From assembly GCA_023653785.1 (NCBI GenBank), contig JAMKCH010014122.1, positions 1 to 64,000 of the forward strand: 64,000 bases of DNA. The letters are read 5' to 3'. Origin of the DNA: Ophioderma brevispina. Its lineage: Eukaryota; Echinodermata; Ophiuroidea; Amphilepidida; Ophiodermatidae. Below are positions 36,314 through 49,309 of this stretch, piece after piece. The number at the start of each line of letters is the position of its first letter. The stretch's first letter is position 1. The notes under the pieces were generated by a model, which worked only from the letters and a program-made list of their open reading frames with translations, was not told the DNA's origin and did not search any database. Made by a program: the position numbers and the translations under genes.

Positions 36314-38640
36314 TTAAAAACATAAGTTTGGCTGTGTGTATGGATATATTTTTACAGGAAACAGCTTATTGTCAAATCTTTAAACAATTAGGATAACTAA
36401 ACATGAACAAAGAAAATAGTCTTTCAAATTTATTGAACTAGAACAGAGATGAATTCTTAATTCATGTCTTGTCAGTTTCACAACTTCCCATTTCCATTTA
36501 CACCAATAGTCAACAAGGGGTATTTACAGAGACCTAATTATAAGACATTGTTTTTAACAATAGTAACATTAAATTTAAAAAATATCAAATATCCATCCTC
36601 AAGTTGTACCTTTAAAATAGGTAAATGCACTTAGAATTCTCTAGCAGTTGCATTAGCCCAGGAATAGTCAATTAGGGTCACGACAAAGATTGACATTTAT
36701 AAGTACAACACGCTCCAAATAAAACAATCGTTGAAAATGCAGTTTTAAAAGGCAATCACGGGAATGGAAGTCTTGTAACAAACTGAACACAAGCCTTATA
36801 AGTGATCTCATTCCTGCAGAGAAATTCAAGGGTTCGAGTGTGCATTTGCATATATGTATAAGGAAATGCAAACACAAAAATTATGTTTCTCACTTTTTAC
36901 GTAATTTTGGACAACTTTGTAATGATGAGGTAATTTTCTGTAGAATGTTGAAATGTGCCACTTCATGCTTACTTTATGAATTTCCCATATGATTTTCCAA
37001 GTAATTTGTTTCAAAATAACAAAGTGGATTACTTTAAAAGTTTTAATGGTTAATTTGTCATGTGAATTCAAGAAGGTTGTAATTTCAATAGCTGCCATGT
37101 GATACATCTGTGTGCTGCCATTTTTTTTTTTTTTTTTAAATTTCAAAAATTATAAAATTTTCATCACCATATTCAGAATATGCTTGAAAAGTGCTTTCAA
37201 ATGAGTCCAAACAAGCCAGTGGTTTACTCTCTAAATGTAACGAGTGAAAAAAGATTGAAACTCTTGTAAACCACTCCAAAATGAGTGGTTTGTACTTAAA
37301 AAGAGCAAATTTCCACTCAAAAAGAGTGAACATCACTCAAAAAAAGAGTGGATTTCCACTCGTTTGCGTGTTGTCCTTTGTTTCACTCCTCAAAAGTGTC
37401 GTACTTCGTTTAACTCCTCAAACGAGTGGAAATTCACTCATTTTTGGAGTGATTTTTACTCTTTTGGGTGGCATCACTGATAGTGGTATTAAACAACATA
37501 ATTTGGCTGTGTGGTTATGGGATATATTTTTAACAGGAAAAGAACAGCTTTTGTCAAATCGTTAAACAATTAGAATACTTACATAACAAAATAAAATAGT
37601 CTTTCAATTTATTGAACTAGGAACATAGATGCTTCTTAATTCATGTCTTCGTCAGTTTTTCCAAACTTCCCTTTCCCTTTACCCATAGTCAACAAGGGGT
37701 TTTACAGAGACCTAATTATAAACATGTATTTAACAATAGTAACATTAAAGTTAAAAAATATCAAATCATCCCGCCTCAATTGTACCTTTAAAATGAGGTA
37801 AAGCACTTAGAATTCTCTATCAGTTGCAATAGCCCAGAATTGTCAATTAGGGTCAGCGACAAAGATTTTACATTTATAAGTACAACCCGCCAAATACACA
37901 ATCGTTTGAAATGGCAGGTTTTAAAAGGCAATCACGGAATGAAGGTCTCGTACCAAACTGACCACAAGCCTTATAAGTGATCTCATTCCTGCAGAGAAAT
38001 TCAAGGGTTCGAGAATATGTATAAGGAAATGCCACACACATCAAAAATAATGTTTCTTCACCGTTTTACGTAATTTTGGACAACTTTGAATGATTAGGTA
38101 ATTTTGCTGTAGATTGTTGAAATGTGCCACTTTTTTCAGCGTACTTTTATGAGTTCCCATATATTTTCCACGTATTGCTGCAAAATAACAAAGTGGATTA
38201 CTTAAAGTTTTGAATGGTTAATTTGTCATGTGAATTCAAGAAGGCCATAAGTGCAATAGTTGCCATTTTATACATCTTTCTGCGTGCTGGCCATTTATTT
38301 TTTTGTTGTTGAAATTTCAATGGATAATTTTTCATCACATATTTAGAATATTCCTTGAAATTGCTTTCAAATGAGTCCAAACAAGCCGGTGGTTTACTCC
38401 TAAATGTAACGAGTGAAAATTTCCACTTCTCCCCAAAAAGTTAAACTCTTTTAAACCACTCAAAAATGATTGTTGTCCTTAAAAAGCGCGATTTCCATTC
38501 AAAAAGAGTGACATCACTTCCAAAAAGAGTGGATTTCCACTCGTTTTTCGTGTTGTTCCTTTGTTTAACTCAAAAGTGTTGCCCTTCGTTTAACATCCTC
38601 AACGAGTGGAATTCACTCTATTTTGGAGTAATTTGTACTA
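36290..38640. repeat. Two-copy tandem duplication, period 1175 bp
   Basis: Copy 1 runs from the 3' end of MITE A (36290) to inside foldback G (about 37460). Copy 2 repeats this to about 38640. Matching blocks include TTTATTGAACTAG, TCATTCCTGCAGAGAAATTC and AAATGAGTCCAAACAAGCC. The junction near 37460 joins ACTCTTTT of G to GGTGGCATCACTGATAG of A. Copies differ by many indels and substitutions, so this is older than the near-identical duplications after 56 kb. A T17 run at 37121-37137 is in copy 1 only. Confidence 0.8.
37223..37465. mobile_element. Foldback family G, truncated copy
   Basis: It starts TTTACTCTCTAAATGTAACG and has alternating GAGTG/CACTC motifs, with AAAAAGAGTGGATTTCCACT inside. 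The right third is missing at the tandem-duplication junction. Confidence 0.7.
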
Positions 38641-38745
38641 CTTTTGGAGTGGAAATTCACTCTTTTTAAGTACAACCACTCACATTGTTACAAGAGTTTC
38701 ATTCTTTTGGGAGTGAAATTTTCACTCGTTTACATTTAGAGAGTA
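38393..38745. mobile_element. Foldback family G, complete copy
   Basis: Ends TTTACTCCTAAATGTAACG and CGTTTACATTTAGAGAGTA are inverted. The interior is a series of CACTC/GAGTG pairs so that almost the whole 353 bp can fold. It interrupts another dispersed repeat: AAACAAGCC on the left and GATTGCTTCCCAAATGAC on the right are close together in the uninterrupted relative at 41310-41360. Confidence 0.7.
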
Positions 38746-39988
38746 GGATTGCTTCCCAAATGACCACAGGGTCCCAGAACCTGAGAAGCCATCTCATAAA
38801 ACATTGACTCTTATGTTTCAGCCTATACAAAATCTATCGAGTTGAAAAGTTACCCCACAGATACTAACGATGGTTTTTGATTGGTTGTTCAGAGGGTTTA
38901 TATAATGTTATTACCCATCAGAGACTGGTAAGAAAAGCTTTATGCAATGCACTACAATCACAAAACCTACCATGTTTTTTAAAAGGGTTAAAATCATAAG
39001 TTAACGTAAAGTACAGAACACTTCACTTAGCAATATGACCCCCCCTTGCAATTAAAAATCATTCTAAGATTAAAGTACCAGGGGTGCAGGGGTGCGTTAG
39101 CTGATTTTTTGTATCGTTCCAGATTTAAACAATTGACCAAAAGTCTACTTTCTTGTTTTAGAGTGTTAAAAAAACCCAAAAAGGACATTTTAGGGGTTTA
39201 GGTCCACTTTTTTAAAGTCCCCCCCCCCCTCAAATAAATCCTGCATATGGCCCTGAAAGGCTGTTTTCTGATTACTATATAGTCGTCCCATAGTAAATCA
39301 TACCTTAGTAGAAAACTGTAAACATAAAAAAACTGTCTCTAACAGCTTCCGCCTTCTGTCCGAGGCATCTGCAATATGGGGATAACTAAGAATTCGGTCT
39401 TGTTTGACTCAGTCAATCTGTCTGTATAAAATCCCCATCCTTCAGTTCAAGAGACATTACAACAACCAATAATACCTAGCATGGGAGCTAGTATAATGTG
39501 ATATTCTCTCATAGTGAGAATACAGTGTCAAAATCAACCGAAATTTTGGAAATAGATTTTTAACAGGATATCTTTAACCATAACCAAAAGAATACTAGAA
39601 TCAGAATGTAACCTTTAAACCTCACTCAAATTCCGCAAGATAGGATAACCTCAATACAAGTAAGACTCGAACCTAAACTCATTTACTTCTAATCTGACCT
39701 TAAACCTGCAACCCTAATCTCTCCATCATCGTTCCTACCCAGCCCTTCCACACCCCACAACACTTACAGCTGGCTTTCATCCATCATTTCTGATTGCTAT
39801 GACAATCAATTTCATTTCAATAGCCAATTGAAATGCAGCTTACAAATATTTCAGCTCTATCACTTTTCAACCTACTACATTCGACCACTTGCTGATTGGC
39901 TCAAAATATCCACATAAGTTTATGTGAACCAATCATTAGGTACATAGTAACTCACAGGGATTAAAAACTGACATTCAAACCCGACTCT
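38746..39988. other. Unassigned sequence
   Basis: No gene supported. 39040-39260 is C-run-rich (AAAGTCCCCCCCCCC) and resembles the hAT-like families, but the ends were not resolved. Confidence 0.4.
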
Positions 39989-39992
39989 TTAA

Positions 39993-40334
39993 AGTGCGTG
40001 TCTTTTGGGACCCCCCCCCCCCCCCGAATTTACCCGAAGTATAATCGATTTTGATATCAGATTAAAGGCCGTATTTTTCCCTCATTGTCGTCCTGACAAT
40101 TTGAGCCCTCAAATCCATTTCATTCCGCAAATATAAACAAAAAACGCCGTTTTAGTGGTTAAACCACTTTACCATAGCACCGGTATTGATAGGGCTTTGC
40201 CAACACTGCATTATTCGTCTACCATCAAAACCGCAAAGTTTGTGTCCACGTACTTATGGAGGGTATGTGCCAGTGCCAGGCGCTAATCTCAGTAGAGACA
40301 CAATACACATAAATCGAAATTCGGAACACCACCT
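39993..40334 (+). mobile_element. MITE family J, copy 1
   Basis: 342 bp between TTAA 39989-39992 and 40335-40338. The left end is AGTGCGTGTC and the right end GGAACACCACCT. The interior TCGATTTTGATATCAGAT and TTTGAGCCCTCAAATCCATT matches 51977-52307. AGTGGTT-A-AACCACT (40154-40168) lies within 3 bp of the midpoint. A C run follows the left end. Confidence 0.8.
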
Positions 40335-40338
40335 TTAA

Positions 40339-43274
40339 CTCAACATTCTAACTTGACCCCAAACCAAAATCCAAACGTTATTGCAAATTAAATTGTAATT
40401 ACCCCTGAAATTAAAGTTTTAAGCTTTTAATTTTGTAGCATTATTTCAACGGACTTTTATAGCAATGCAGATGGGAGAACCTTGTGACATTTCTGATACT
40501 CGCATGACAATGATATATTGCGATATAAAAACATGCATAAAATATTTTTTCGTCACTACACCGTATAAACCAGGCTAGTTATGCAGTATTTATCCAGCGC
40601 TGTTTAATATTGCCGGTCCATTTAGCATTCAGTCAAGCGTGGCCACATGGGCTTAAAACTACTATGTTATAACTGTACTCATCCATCGCTGATATGTTAA
40701 CACGCATTGACTTGCGGAGTTCACTGCCATTGTTATTTTTTACGAAATACGGTCAATCTTTTTCAATATTAAGGAATTGCTACTTTGGAACGGCTAAAGT
40801 TGTCTGTGATAACGCGATATGTCATTAGAGAACAAGGTTTTTTTGCCATTTCTATAAAAGCTGCTTAAATGTAACTGGTGTCGTTTGTTCATATCATTAA
40901 GCCGGTAGCTTATAAATGGTTTTCTTTGTTGACGTAACCTTTTGGGCACTACGGCGAATTTTCCAAATTCACATTTTCATTCAACAATTTTTATCTTAAA
41001 TTCAATTATTTATGCATTTTTACGACTATAATCATAATTTAAACATGAAAAATAATTAATAATAATATAATTAACATCAATTAATAAGGCATATAAAACG
41101 CGCCCGATTCACATTATTATTACGCTGCCGTCGGAAATCATCGGAATCTGATCTTCATTTACATTGTTTGTGGCCAATTCACACACGACTATCAGTCCGT
41201 ATATTTAATAATTCCCCCTTAAGAGCTAGAGCTCCCCATGTCACTCCTGGGGGAAGAATATCATGAGTTCAGTGCCTGTCCGAGTGCAGCAAATGCATTC
41301 CAATGGTCCCAACCAGCCTAGCCTTAGGTCAATGATTTTTGAGATTGCTTCCTAAATGACTGCAGTCATATCATTTTGGATGCCATCTTAAAAACAACAA
41401 GCTTGTGCATTATAAGCTATACAGAATCTATCAGTAATATGGATAGCCAACAAAGGAAGCACGGGGGCAGAGTGCCCCCTTGATTAAAAAACTGGTAAAT
41501 CAGGAATTTGATAAAAAGCAACCATTTTTGGACCCAATTTACATCTTATTGGGACAACACGTTTTTTCCCTGCGGGGGATTTTTCCCATTCCAGACCACA
41601 GCCTCCTATAAGGGAAAATCCCACAGCACTACCGCCTTCTCTTAAGTGGGATGACCCGATTTACAGAAATTCCAGCTTGAAAGAATGGCCTTCAACCCCT
41701 AAACTCCATCTGTAAAGTTCGCGCGCCAATAATTGCAATCCGTTTTGATGTGAGAGCTTAACACAGGATTTGTAAGCCCCATAGAAGTACTTCTGTATAT
41801 ATTTCTAAATGGTCAACTAAAAGGACACATGTTTAAACCGATACTTTAACAAACCACATCCTTTAGATTTCACAGGTTAAAATTGCACCTGGTTAAATGA
41901 GAAAAATATTAGTTTTTTTCTAAGTCCCCAATTCCCTAAATCTGGGTTCTGGGGACAAGCTATAAGCGATCAGTACGCATTTCTGATGGCTTATTACATG
42001 ATACATGATAATTAACTTCCTGACTACCATCAAAAATCTGTATAGCATGCACCTTTAAACTTTTTCTTACCATGTCTCTGATGGCTTATTATATTCATTT
42101 TCCCCTCTGACTAACAATCATAAATTGGCTGGTATACTTTTCTCAAAATACCTTTATACCAGGTACGCGCGCGTCATCCGAAGGGGCGGGGCTTAGCTAA
42201 CGCCGTCACATTTAACGCACTCACGCTTGAAGTACGCTTGTCTTGTAAGGGTACTTTACAAAGCGTATAGTATTTCATGGGAATTAAGAGCCATGACATA
42301 TATGTCCGGGGGGCCAGTTGTATCAAAGATGAGATGATGCGTGAACACGACTTCCGAATGCACCTAACCAGTTCTTTCCACCGACGAAAACCTACCCTAA
42401 ACAGCATTTTTGTCTTTTGTGCTACCATAAACAATAATTTTTGTAGTTTGCCACCCAACATAAGCAGGCCTTTCATTGATTATATCCTTACTATCTGGCT
42501 TTGCTCATTTGCTTTTACTTAAATTTCAATATTTTTGATAATTTTGATCTCTCTACATCACATTTCAGGGTGACGAAAAAAACATACCCTTTTTTCCATA
42601 TTTTTTCTTTATTTTTTGACACCCTAATCCAATGTACGCTCGTACATCGCTGTGTTGGAAAAAGAGACCCTTTTTTTTTACGCGTTTTCTTGTTCACGCA
42701 TCATATCCACCTTTGAACAAGTGCCCCCCCCCGGGGATCATAAGACTCAGCACTCTATTAAACTACAAGTACAAGAGCAGCTATTTCTCCACAACATCAT
42801 GTACTAATTGGAACGTCAATACAGGCATGAACCTGTTGGTAATTTGCTATTATAGTTTGCCAATTAACCATCATAATGGAAAGGTATTGGTCAATTGACC
42901 CTGAATATTTCCAAGTCAAAGAGTGATTAAAGGATAGACCGTGATAGTATTGGATTTTCTCTCTGATTGTCAAGTGACAAGCTGCTGCCATACGAGAGAG
43001 AAACTGATAGCTTCCAGCTTCCTTGTCTTGAATTCACACTAGTCAGGTCAGTGGTTTTTCTGATCAAATTTTTATTTATAAAAAACATTTTTATTTTGTT
43101 AGTGTAATTTTGTATTTGCGTACCTGGTCTACCTTGCAATTATAGGGAGAAAGGAGGAGAGGGGTACAGGGAAGGAGAGAGCAACAAATATTCATCTTGT
43201 ACATCATTGCGCTGTTGTCAATTTTACTGAAAAGGTCACAATGTGAAAAAGTAAGCACCGGATCAGTCCTTAGA
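40339..43274. other. Unassigned sequence with repeat remnants
   Basis: No gene supported. Remnants: 41110-41270 resembles the SINE body on the minus strand (ATTATTATTACGCTGCCGTC); 41285-41440 is a dispersed repeat related to 38746-38850; 41640-41830 is a minus-strand piece of the divergent family J element at 53997. 42170-42480 has a GC-box-like GGGGCGGGGC and a 100-codon minus open frame that I do not recognise. Confidence 0.4.
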
Positions 43275-43475
43275 ACCTTACCCCATACCCACCTCCCCAC
43301 CCCAGCCCACCACCACCACAACTACTACCACTACCCGCCATCATCACGGATCCCCACTACCACCCCACGTAGCACCACCCTACCACCCACCACCAGACCA
43401 CTACTACCCCACCCTCACCACCACTACCACCACCACCAGCCAGCCATCAACGGATCACCACTACCACTAACCTAA
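43275..43475. repeat. CCA/ACC-rich low-complexity tract
   Basis: Imperfect CAC, CCA and CTA trinucleotides run through the tract. The Pro/Thr/His-rich open frame across it reflects the repeat, not a gene. Confidence 0.85.
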
Positions 43476-43493
43476 AACCACCCGTATAGTAAC

Positions 43494-43676
43494 AGGCTTG
43501 GGGCAGTTCCTGAGAAAAACTTGGCCAGTAAAAAATTGCAAATCATGCTAAATCATCCTTTTTTAGAGCCCTCTGACCGGAAAAATTGGCCTTTTGGACC
43601 CCCCTGAGAGGGGAATTTACCAAGACTGTGAATTTGCCCCCTCAGAGCGGGCAGGCCCGAATACGCCACTGCTACC
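43494..43676. mobile_element. hAT-like element, relative of 27626-27820
   Basis: GACCGGAAAAATTGGCC, CCCCCTGAGAGGGGAATTT and CTCAGAGCGGGCAGGCCCG match the nested element near 27.7 kb. The right end CGCCACTG is present; the left is decayed. Confidence 0.6.
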
Positions 43677-45031
43677 ACCACCGACTCCCATATGCTACCT
43701 GCTATGCTACATCGAGGACAAAAATCTTGGCCCAAAACCTAAATTTTGTAAGTACGGCCTGACAGCCTAATACGACATGGTGTCAGAATTGACTGAGGTT
43801 TTAAGTGCCAAATTGAAAAAATTCATTTCTTTCTGTTCTGAGCAAAAATAACCATTTGAATTTTTAAGATGTCTTTTCTATGGGTAAAATTGTTCGTGGA
43901 TTATGAATTTTTAATCAACACCCTGTATCATACACCATTTTGCTACAAAATATTGATTTGGGTGGCCATTTTGTCCGCAATCGCACCTTTTCCCGGGTGA
44001 CCAAATTTCAACCTACCACTTTGAATACTTACAGAGTCTACAATATACATATATATGACCCTTTTATAATGTTAATCTATATCAGTTAAGGTAGTAACTT
44101 ATGATCAAGGTATTTGGTTTATCAATCATGTCAGAAGTTGCACACCAGAACCAATCAAATTTGACATTCCCGTGAACAAATGACATTCAAAATTTAGCAC
44201 TTGTCGAAAAAATTTGGCTTTACCAATCACATCTCTGGAAATGAAGGGTCTACAGTGATGGGTTACCTGCCATTGATGCAGAATTTAATAAGTTTCAAAT
44301 TGATTCCTAACTTGTTTTATTTCAAGTAATAGGAATCATCCAAAAATCCAAAAATGTTTCCCTTACCCCTTGATTTTTCCAGTGCTTGAAAAAAATATTG
44401 TTGTTCATAAAATTGGAACTACGAGAAAACTAAAAGAGCTGTTAGGCCTGAAAATTGAATCAATTATGCCCAAAGCCAGTCCCTACATAGTTATGGTATT
44501 AACTTTTTTCCATTCCCTTTCTAAAATGTGAGAAATTTTTTTTTTATCAATTTGCGTAATCCAATTTTCACCTAAAATTTGGGCGTTCGAGAACCCGCGG
44601 ATAAAAAACCCAAAAAGCGTGACATGTTGAAAAGTTAATCAATTATGCCCAAGACACATTCCCACAAGAATATAGTATTAACTTTTTTCAAACGCAAAAT
44701 TATTTGAGACAATTGTTTTTTTTATCCAAGAAGATGCAATTATCATCAAAATACCAAGTTTCTATGGGACTCTCGGACATTGCGCAATACCCCAAAATGC
44801 ATATCTCGGAACGCATCCGACATTTTGCATTGTTGACATTCAGATTTGGATTCTAACAAATACAAATTTTAACCTAGAAACCATGTTTTGTTTTCATTGT
44901 AAAGCACCTTCAACATTTTTTACTCTTTTGGCAGTAAGTCGAATCTGAAACCTTGTCTTAAGCATTTGATAGACATGTGATGTGTGGTGGTGTGTGTGGG
45001 GGGGGGGGGGGTGGGGGTCATGGCAAAGAAA
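43677..45031. other. Unassigned sequence with diverged tandem pair
   Basis: No gene supported. Blocks ATCAATTATGCCCAA and AGTATTAACTTTTTTC recur at about 44458-44510 and 44638-44690 with a period near 183 bp, so a diverged two-copy tandem repeat is likely. A G run lies at 44999-45011. Confidence 0.4.
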
Positions 45032-45035
45032 TTAA

Positions 45036-45395
45036 AGACACTATCAGTGATTTATCCGAAAAGGCAAATATTTGAATTTGCAAGAATAGCTTAAAAGTTA
45101 AGAATAGGCCTGTATAAAATTTTCTCATAATAAGTTACTTTTTCCGACTGAAGAATTGAATAGAAAATGAGAAACGGCATTGTTCCAGATACAAATCTCC
45201 ATTCAAAATTATGGGTTGTCACTTTTACGTGTCTGTACGGACACCTAATGACTAAATTATCCGATTTTTCTGTATTAGGTTGCTTCTGGTCCTGGCATTT
45301 GAGGTTAGGAATACCCCTATAACTTATTACAAAACTTACAACATGCAAAAATCTGACTTTTGAAAGATTTTTTTCCATTTTCCAGATGTAGCAGA
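45036..45395 (-). mobile_element. MITE family A, copy 4, reversed
   Basis: Preceded by TTAA 45032-45035, it starts AGACACTATCAGTGATTT. The interior runs opposite to copies 1-3 (GGTTGCTTCTGGTC), with GTCTGTACGGACAC at the centre. The other end is worn (GTAGCAGATGCACC). Confidence 0.75.
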
Positions 45396-46639
45396 TGCAC
45401 CTATGGACATACAGAGCACCCTCAACAGCAACATTATTTTTTTTTCCACAAAATTATAATTGTCAATTAACAGTGAGTTTCTAAAGGTAAAATCTGATGT
45501 CATGCCTTACATCATTGTTTTTAATTAATGCTTCAACCTGACAAGCAAGGATTTGTAAATACAACCAGACTTTCTTTGTTTGAGAATTGACATGATGTTT
45601 TAAAAGGGGTAAAAAGAATGTCACAAGTAGCCCGAGAAATAGATATGATCTATCCCGGTGTTTACTGCACGTCTGCTCGATTCACGCCTGCGGATAACTG
45701 GATCAGCTAGACCGCATTGGCAGAATATTAAATGTCACATTTGTGGGACATTACACATAAAACAGAGTTTTTGGAAATGTTTAGTGCAAAACCAATATTT
45801 ATCTGTGAAAGTTGTATCACCTAACCCGTTATGCTAATTATGCAGTGCCCCGGTATACCACAGGCGGGATAGGAAAAGGAGCCGCATTTTTTACCTTCAA
45901 ATCTGCTCTTTGTACTCGAATTAATTATTATAAACAATTGTGTTGAAAAAACAGGAGTAAGTGAAGTTGTTAGTTTCCAAATTCAATGACTTGGTAATTT
46001 CTTGCCACGGGTGTCCCACACATTGAATATGTGTTAACACCTGAGTAGCCGCCTCGCAATCACTATCTGCTAGGCCCCCTATGAGTAAATACACCATGTT
46101 GGGTTAAGATTGATGAAATGCATGTACACACCAACTATCGTGGCTTGTGCTATAGGGCCTGATTACGTGAGAGCACAGCACGTTACTTGGGTAAAGCCAC
46201 AAATTTTCCCCTGCCCTTGTATACTAGTTAGGTGTGTTAACCAAAACTATGCTGTATTGACAATGAAAGACTCTGCTATTCTACTGAAATACTGGTTTTA
46301 TTTACCACCTGTCATCAAATAAACCTTGTAAGAAAATAATGTACCCATACTGGCATGATAACACTCGTACATGGAGTATTAATCTCTAAATTTTGTTACA
46401 AGAGGAAAGAGCTAGAAGGCTGTATTTGTTAGGAAATCTTAACAAAGGTGTTTCTTCTGAAATTGGTGTGCCTTCTTGATCTTGCAACCATCTATCCGCT
46501 TATACAAACTGTTAGCTCTTATTAAATCTATAGAACAATTTAATGGATGCATCACTTTCAAAATATCATTAGTTTACATCAAATACTCATATTGTTCCAT
46601 AAAATACAATAATACTTTTGAATCGATGCATTTTTCCAA
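45396..46639. other. Unassigned sequence
   Basis: No gene or repeat could be supported between MITE A copy 4 and the minisatellite. Confidence 0.4.
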
Positions 46640-47540
46640 GGACTGGATGGGGCAGGGTGCATAGAACAAAGTGCATGGGGCATGGTGCATGGAACGGGGT
46701 GCATCGATCAGGGTGCATGGAACAGAGTGCATTGAGCAGGGCCAGGTTCATAAACAGGGTGGGTGCATAGAACAGCGTGCATGGGGCAGGGTGCCTTGGA
46801 ACAGGGTGCATCGATCAGGTGCATGGACAGAGTGCATTGACAGGGACGGGTGCATAACAGGTGTTGGCATGGAACGGAGTCCATGGGGCAGAGTCATGGG
46901 CAGGGTGCATGGAGTAGGGTGCATGGAGCAGAGTGCATGGGGCTCACATGGTTTTCTTGGGGCAGGTTTCTGGGGCGGTGCATGGGGTCCTGTGCATGGA
47001 CGTATACATGGTGGCATGGAACAGTGCATCGATCAGGGTGTCATGGACAGAGTACATGGAGCATGGCCATGTGCATAACATGTGGTGTGTGCATGGAACA
47101 ATCCATGGGCAGGGTGCCATGGGATGTGCATGGACAGGAGTGCATTGGGCCGGGTGTATGGGGTTGGAGTTGCATGGGGCAAGGTTGCATGATGGGGCAG
47201 GGTGCATGAAGCAGGGTGCATTGGATAGAGTGCATGGGCAGAGTGCATGGGGCCAGGGTGCATGGAGCAGGGTGCATGGGATAGGGTGCATGGACAGGGT
47301 GCATGGAATATGGTACAAGATACGTGCATGGAGCCTAGGGTCATGGACAATGGTGCATGGCAGGGTGCTATAGCAGGGTGCCTGGATAGTGTGTATGGCA
47401 GGGTTCCTAGGAATAGGGTGCATGGTACAGGGGTGCATGGGGAATGTGCTTAGGGCACGGTGCAGGAGCAGTGTGCTTGAGCCAGAATGCATGGGGGTAG
47501 GGCGGGTGCATGGGGATGGTGGAGGTGGGATGCAGGGTTT
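46640..47540. repeat. GGTGCATGG minisatellite, about 0.9 kb
   Basis: An irregular array of about 14-16-bp units (GGTGCATGGAACAG and variants with GGGGCAG or ATCGATCAG). Because the unit rarely contains stops, open frames up to 205 codons appear on both strands (Met-His-Gly-rich in one, Cys-Pro-His-rich in the other). They overlap in many frames and are repeat artefacts. Units become degenerate past 47400. Confidence 0.92.
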
Positions 47541-48228
47541 GGACAGGTTGTGTTTCGCCATAGATGGCGGACTGAGTTAAGTTTGCAGGTTGTTAGTGAA
47601 GGAGATAAGAAAGAAGAAATTTTTTAAATTGGTTTGTAGGACTTTAGTGGGTGTATTGTGAATTAGGTTGAAAAAGGGGGGTTGCGTGGGAAGTTAGAAG
47701 AATTGTTGAAGGCACAAGGGTGCATGGTCGTACAGTGATACACTATTGGTCAAACCGTGCATGAAGGAAGGGTGAATGGGAGAAGGTGCAGGAATTGTTG
47801 GTACATTTGCAGTGTATTTCAGAATACTCTATATTATTATTCACCATTTCTTAAATATCACACCCACTTAAAAGCTAATTGCGGTGAACATTACTTATAA
47901 ATATAACATTCAAAGTAATGAAATATTGCATGAAAAGAGGTAAAATACAGAAGTACAAAATCAAGAACACCATGCACCCCCCACCCAATACACACAAACA
48001 CATCAATTCTCAACATACCAAAATTCTTCAGTGGCGTTAACCAATCATTTATTTGGCAGGGGGCATATTCAAGTTCGGGGGGGGGCAAGCATATATTAAA
48101 GTTTTGTAGTACCGTATATGCCTATGTTGTTTTCACTGTAAATTGGTGCCTGTGCAGAAATATCACTAATTCTATAGGGGCAAAGGGGGGGGTGGGCAAA
48201 TTCCCCCCAGTGGGATTTTTTTTTTTTC
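47541..48228. other. Unassigned, partly G-rich sequence
   Basis: G-rich trailing sequence after the minisatellite, then AT-rich DNA. A hAT-like remnant is likely at 48030-48225 (CAGTGGCGTTAACC, then long G and T runs), but its ends are unclear. Confidence 0.4.
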
Positions 48229-48582
48229 AAGACACAAGGACATTTCCAAAAATGCCCCAATTTTTTAAACCTTTTTCTTTTTTTTCATATTTGAATGCTA
48301 TGGCCAAGTTTAGATCACACCACTGAAGTGAATAACCAATACACCCCAACAACAACACCCGCCGTTATGTAATAAGATCTTTAAGACGATAGAATTTTCT
48401 GTTGTGTCCAACCAAAGATAGAAAAAAATGCTTTTCTATTGGGTACAATTACTATAGCAGAAGGAACAGTTTTGCTTTTTCTTTCTTATTTTTGTCCAAT
48501 AAACCTTTGAAACGTTCTAGAAAGGTGTTCTACAACCGATCAATGCCAAAGTTTGTATCTTCAAAAAAATCTTCCTGTCCCT
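48229..48582 (+). mobile_element. MITE family C, copy 1, worn 5' end
   Basis: The body matches family C (ACCACTGAAGTGAATAA, GTCCAATAAACCTTTGAAA) and the right end CTTCCTGTCCCT is followed by TTAA 48583-48586. The left end is eroded next to the hAT-like remnant, and the central palindrome is reduced (TCTGTTGTGTCCAAC). Confidence 0.65.
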
Positions 48583-48586
48583 TTAA

Positions 48587-49149
48587 ACCAAGGGCCATCA
48601 GGATACCAAGGAATTTTTTTTCCCCTGTTGATCAGTTAATTGCCTTGGTATGCCATTGCATGAAATGAACACTAGTAAAGTAATTTTTCTCTGATATACT
48701 GGAACCCCAAAAGAAAATAAAATGACCAACCCTTTAAAGCAAACAAAGCACTGATGAAACAAACTTGTGGTTACCATGTTTTTTGTTTTTGAGAGGTCTA
48801 GCCAGTATTAAATTCACAAGTCCCGAGTGTTGTAAAGTGTGGCAAGAATGCAAGGTCCAAGAAATCCCTCCTCCAGCACTCCTTCAAGACATGTTGAAGT
48901 AGGCAGGGGGGTCGGACACGATTCTGCTTCCATTTGGGCATTGGGATTTCCAAAACGGTCATTTAGGGATTTTTTACAGTGTATTTTCCTAGGGCAGCCT
49001 CGGTCCCAGTAACCATTTGCAAAATCAACTTTTAAAGAGGCCCTTCGTTCAATACATCTTAGTAATATCATGATAAGTTAAGAAAAAATTATTGACTTCA
49101 AAATCTGTTGGGGTTAGTGGATTAACCCCGCTGCAAAATAGTGTAATTA
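48587..49149. other. Unassigned sequence
   Basis: No gene or defined repeat seen. Confidence 0.4.
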
Positions 49150-49309
49150 AGAAATAAAGGGTTTCCAGTGTCATTTATGGGCGAATAATGTGTCCGAGGG
49201 TAGAAAAACTAAATAATGGGCGAGGCGCAGCCGAGCCATTATTTGAAAGTTTTTCTGGCCGAGGATACATTATGAGCCCATACATGACACTGCAAACCCT
49301 TTATTTCTA
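49150..49309. mobile_element. Foldback element with GAGGCGCAGCCGAG centre
   Basis: AGAAATAAAGGGTTTCCAGT at the left pairs with ACTGCAAACCCTTTATTTCT at the right. The arms continue inward (CATTTATGGGC/GCCCATACATG, AATAATGG/CCATTATT) to a GGGCGAGGCGCAGCCGAG centre. A second smaller foldback follows at 49311-49440, bounded by ATTCTATTACCT and AGGTAATAGAAT. Confidence 0.7.

Noticed and set aside
37121..37137. T17 run as a third assembly gap
   Set aside because: It has 17 bases, is T rather than A, and does not sit at a duplication junction.
42174..42476. 100-codon minus-strand frame
   Set aside because: Basic, Arg/Lys-rich, no known motif, no splice sites; possibly a dispersed repeat.
43197..43475. 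92-codon Pro/Thr/His-rich frame
   Set aside because: Direct translation of the CCA/ACC low-complexity tract.
46671..47561. Open frames of 119-205 codons on both strands
   Set aside because: They lie wholly in the GGTGCATGG minisatellite, overlap in many frames, and have repeat-derived composition.
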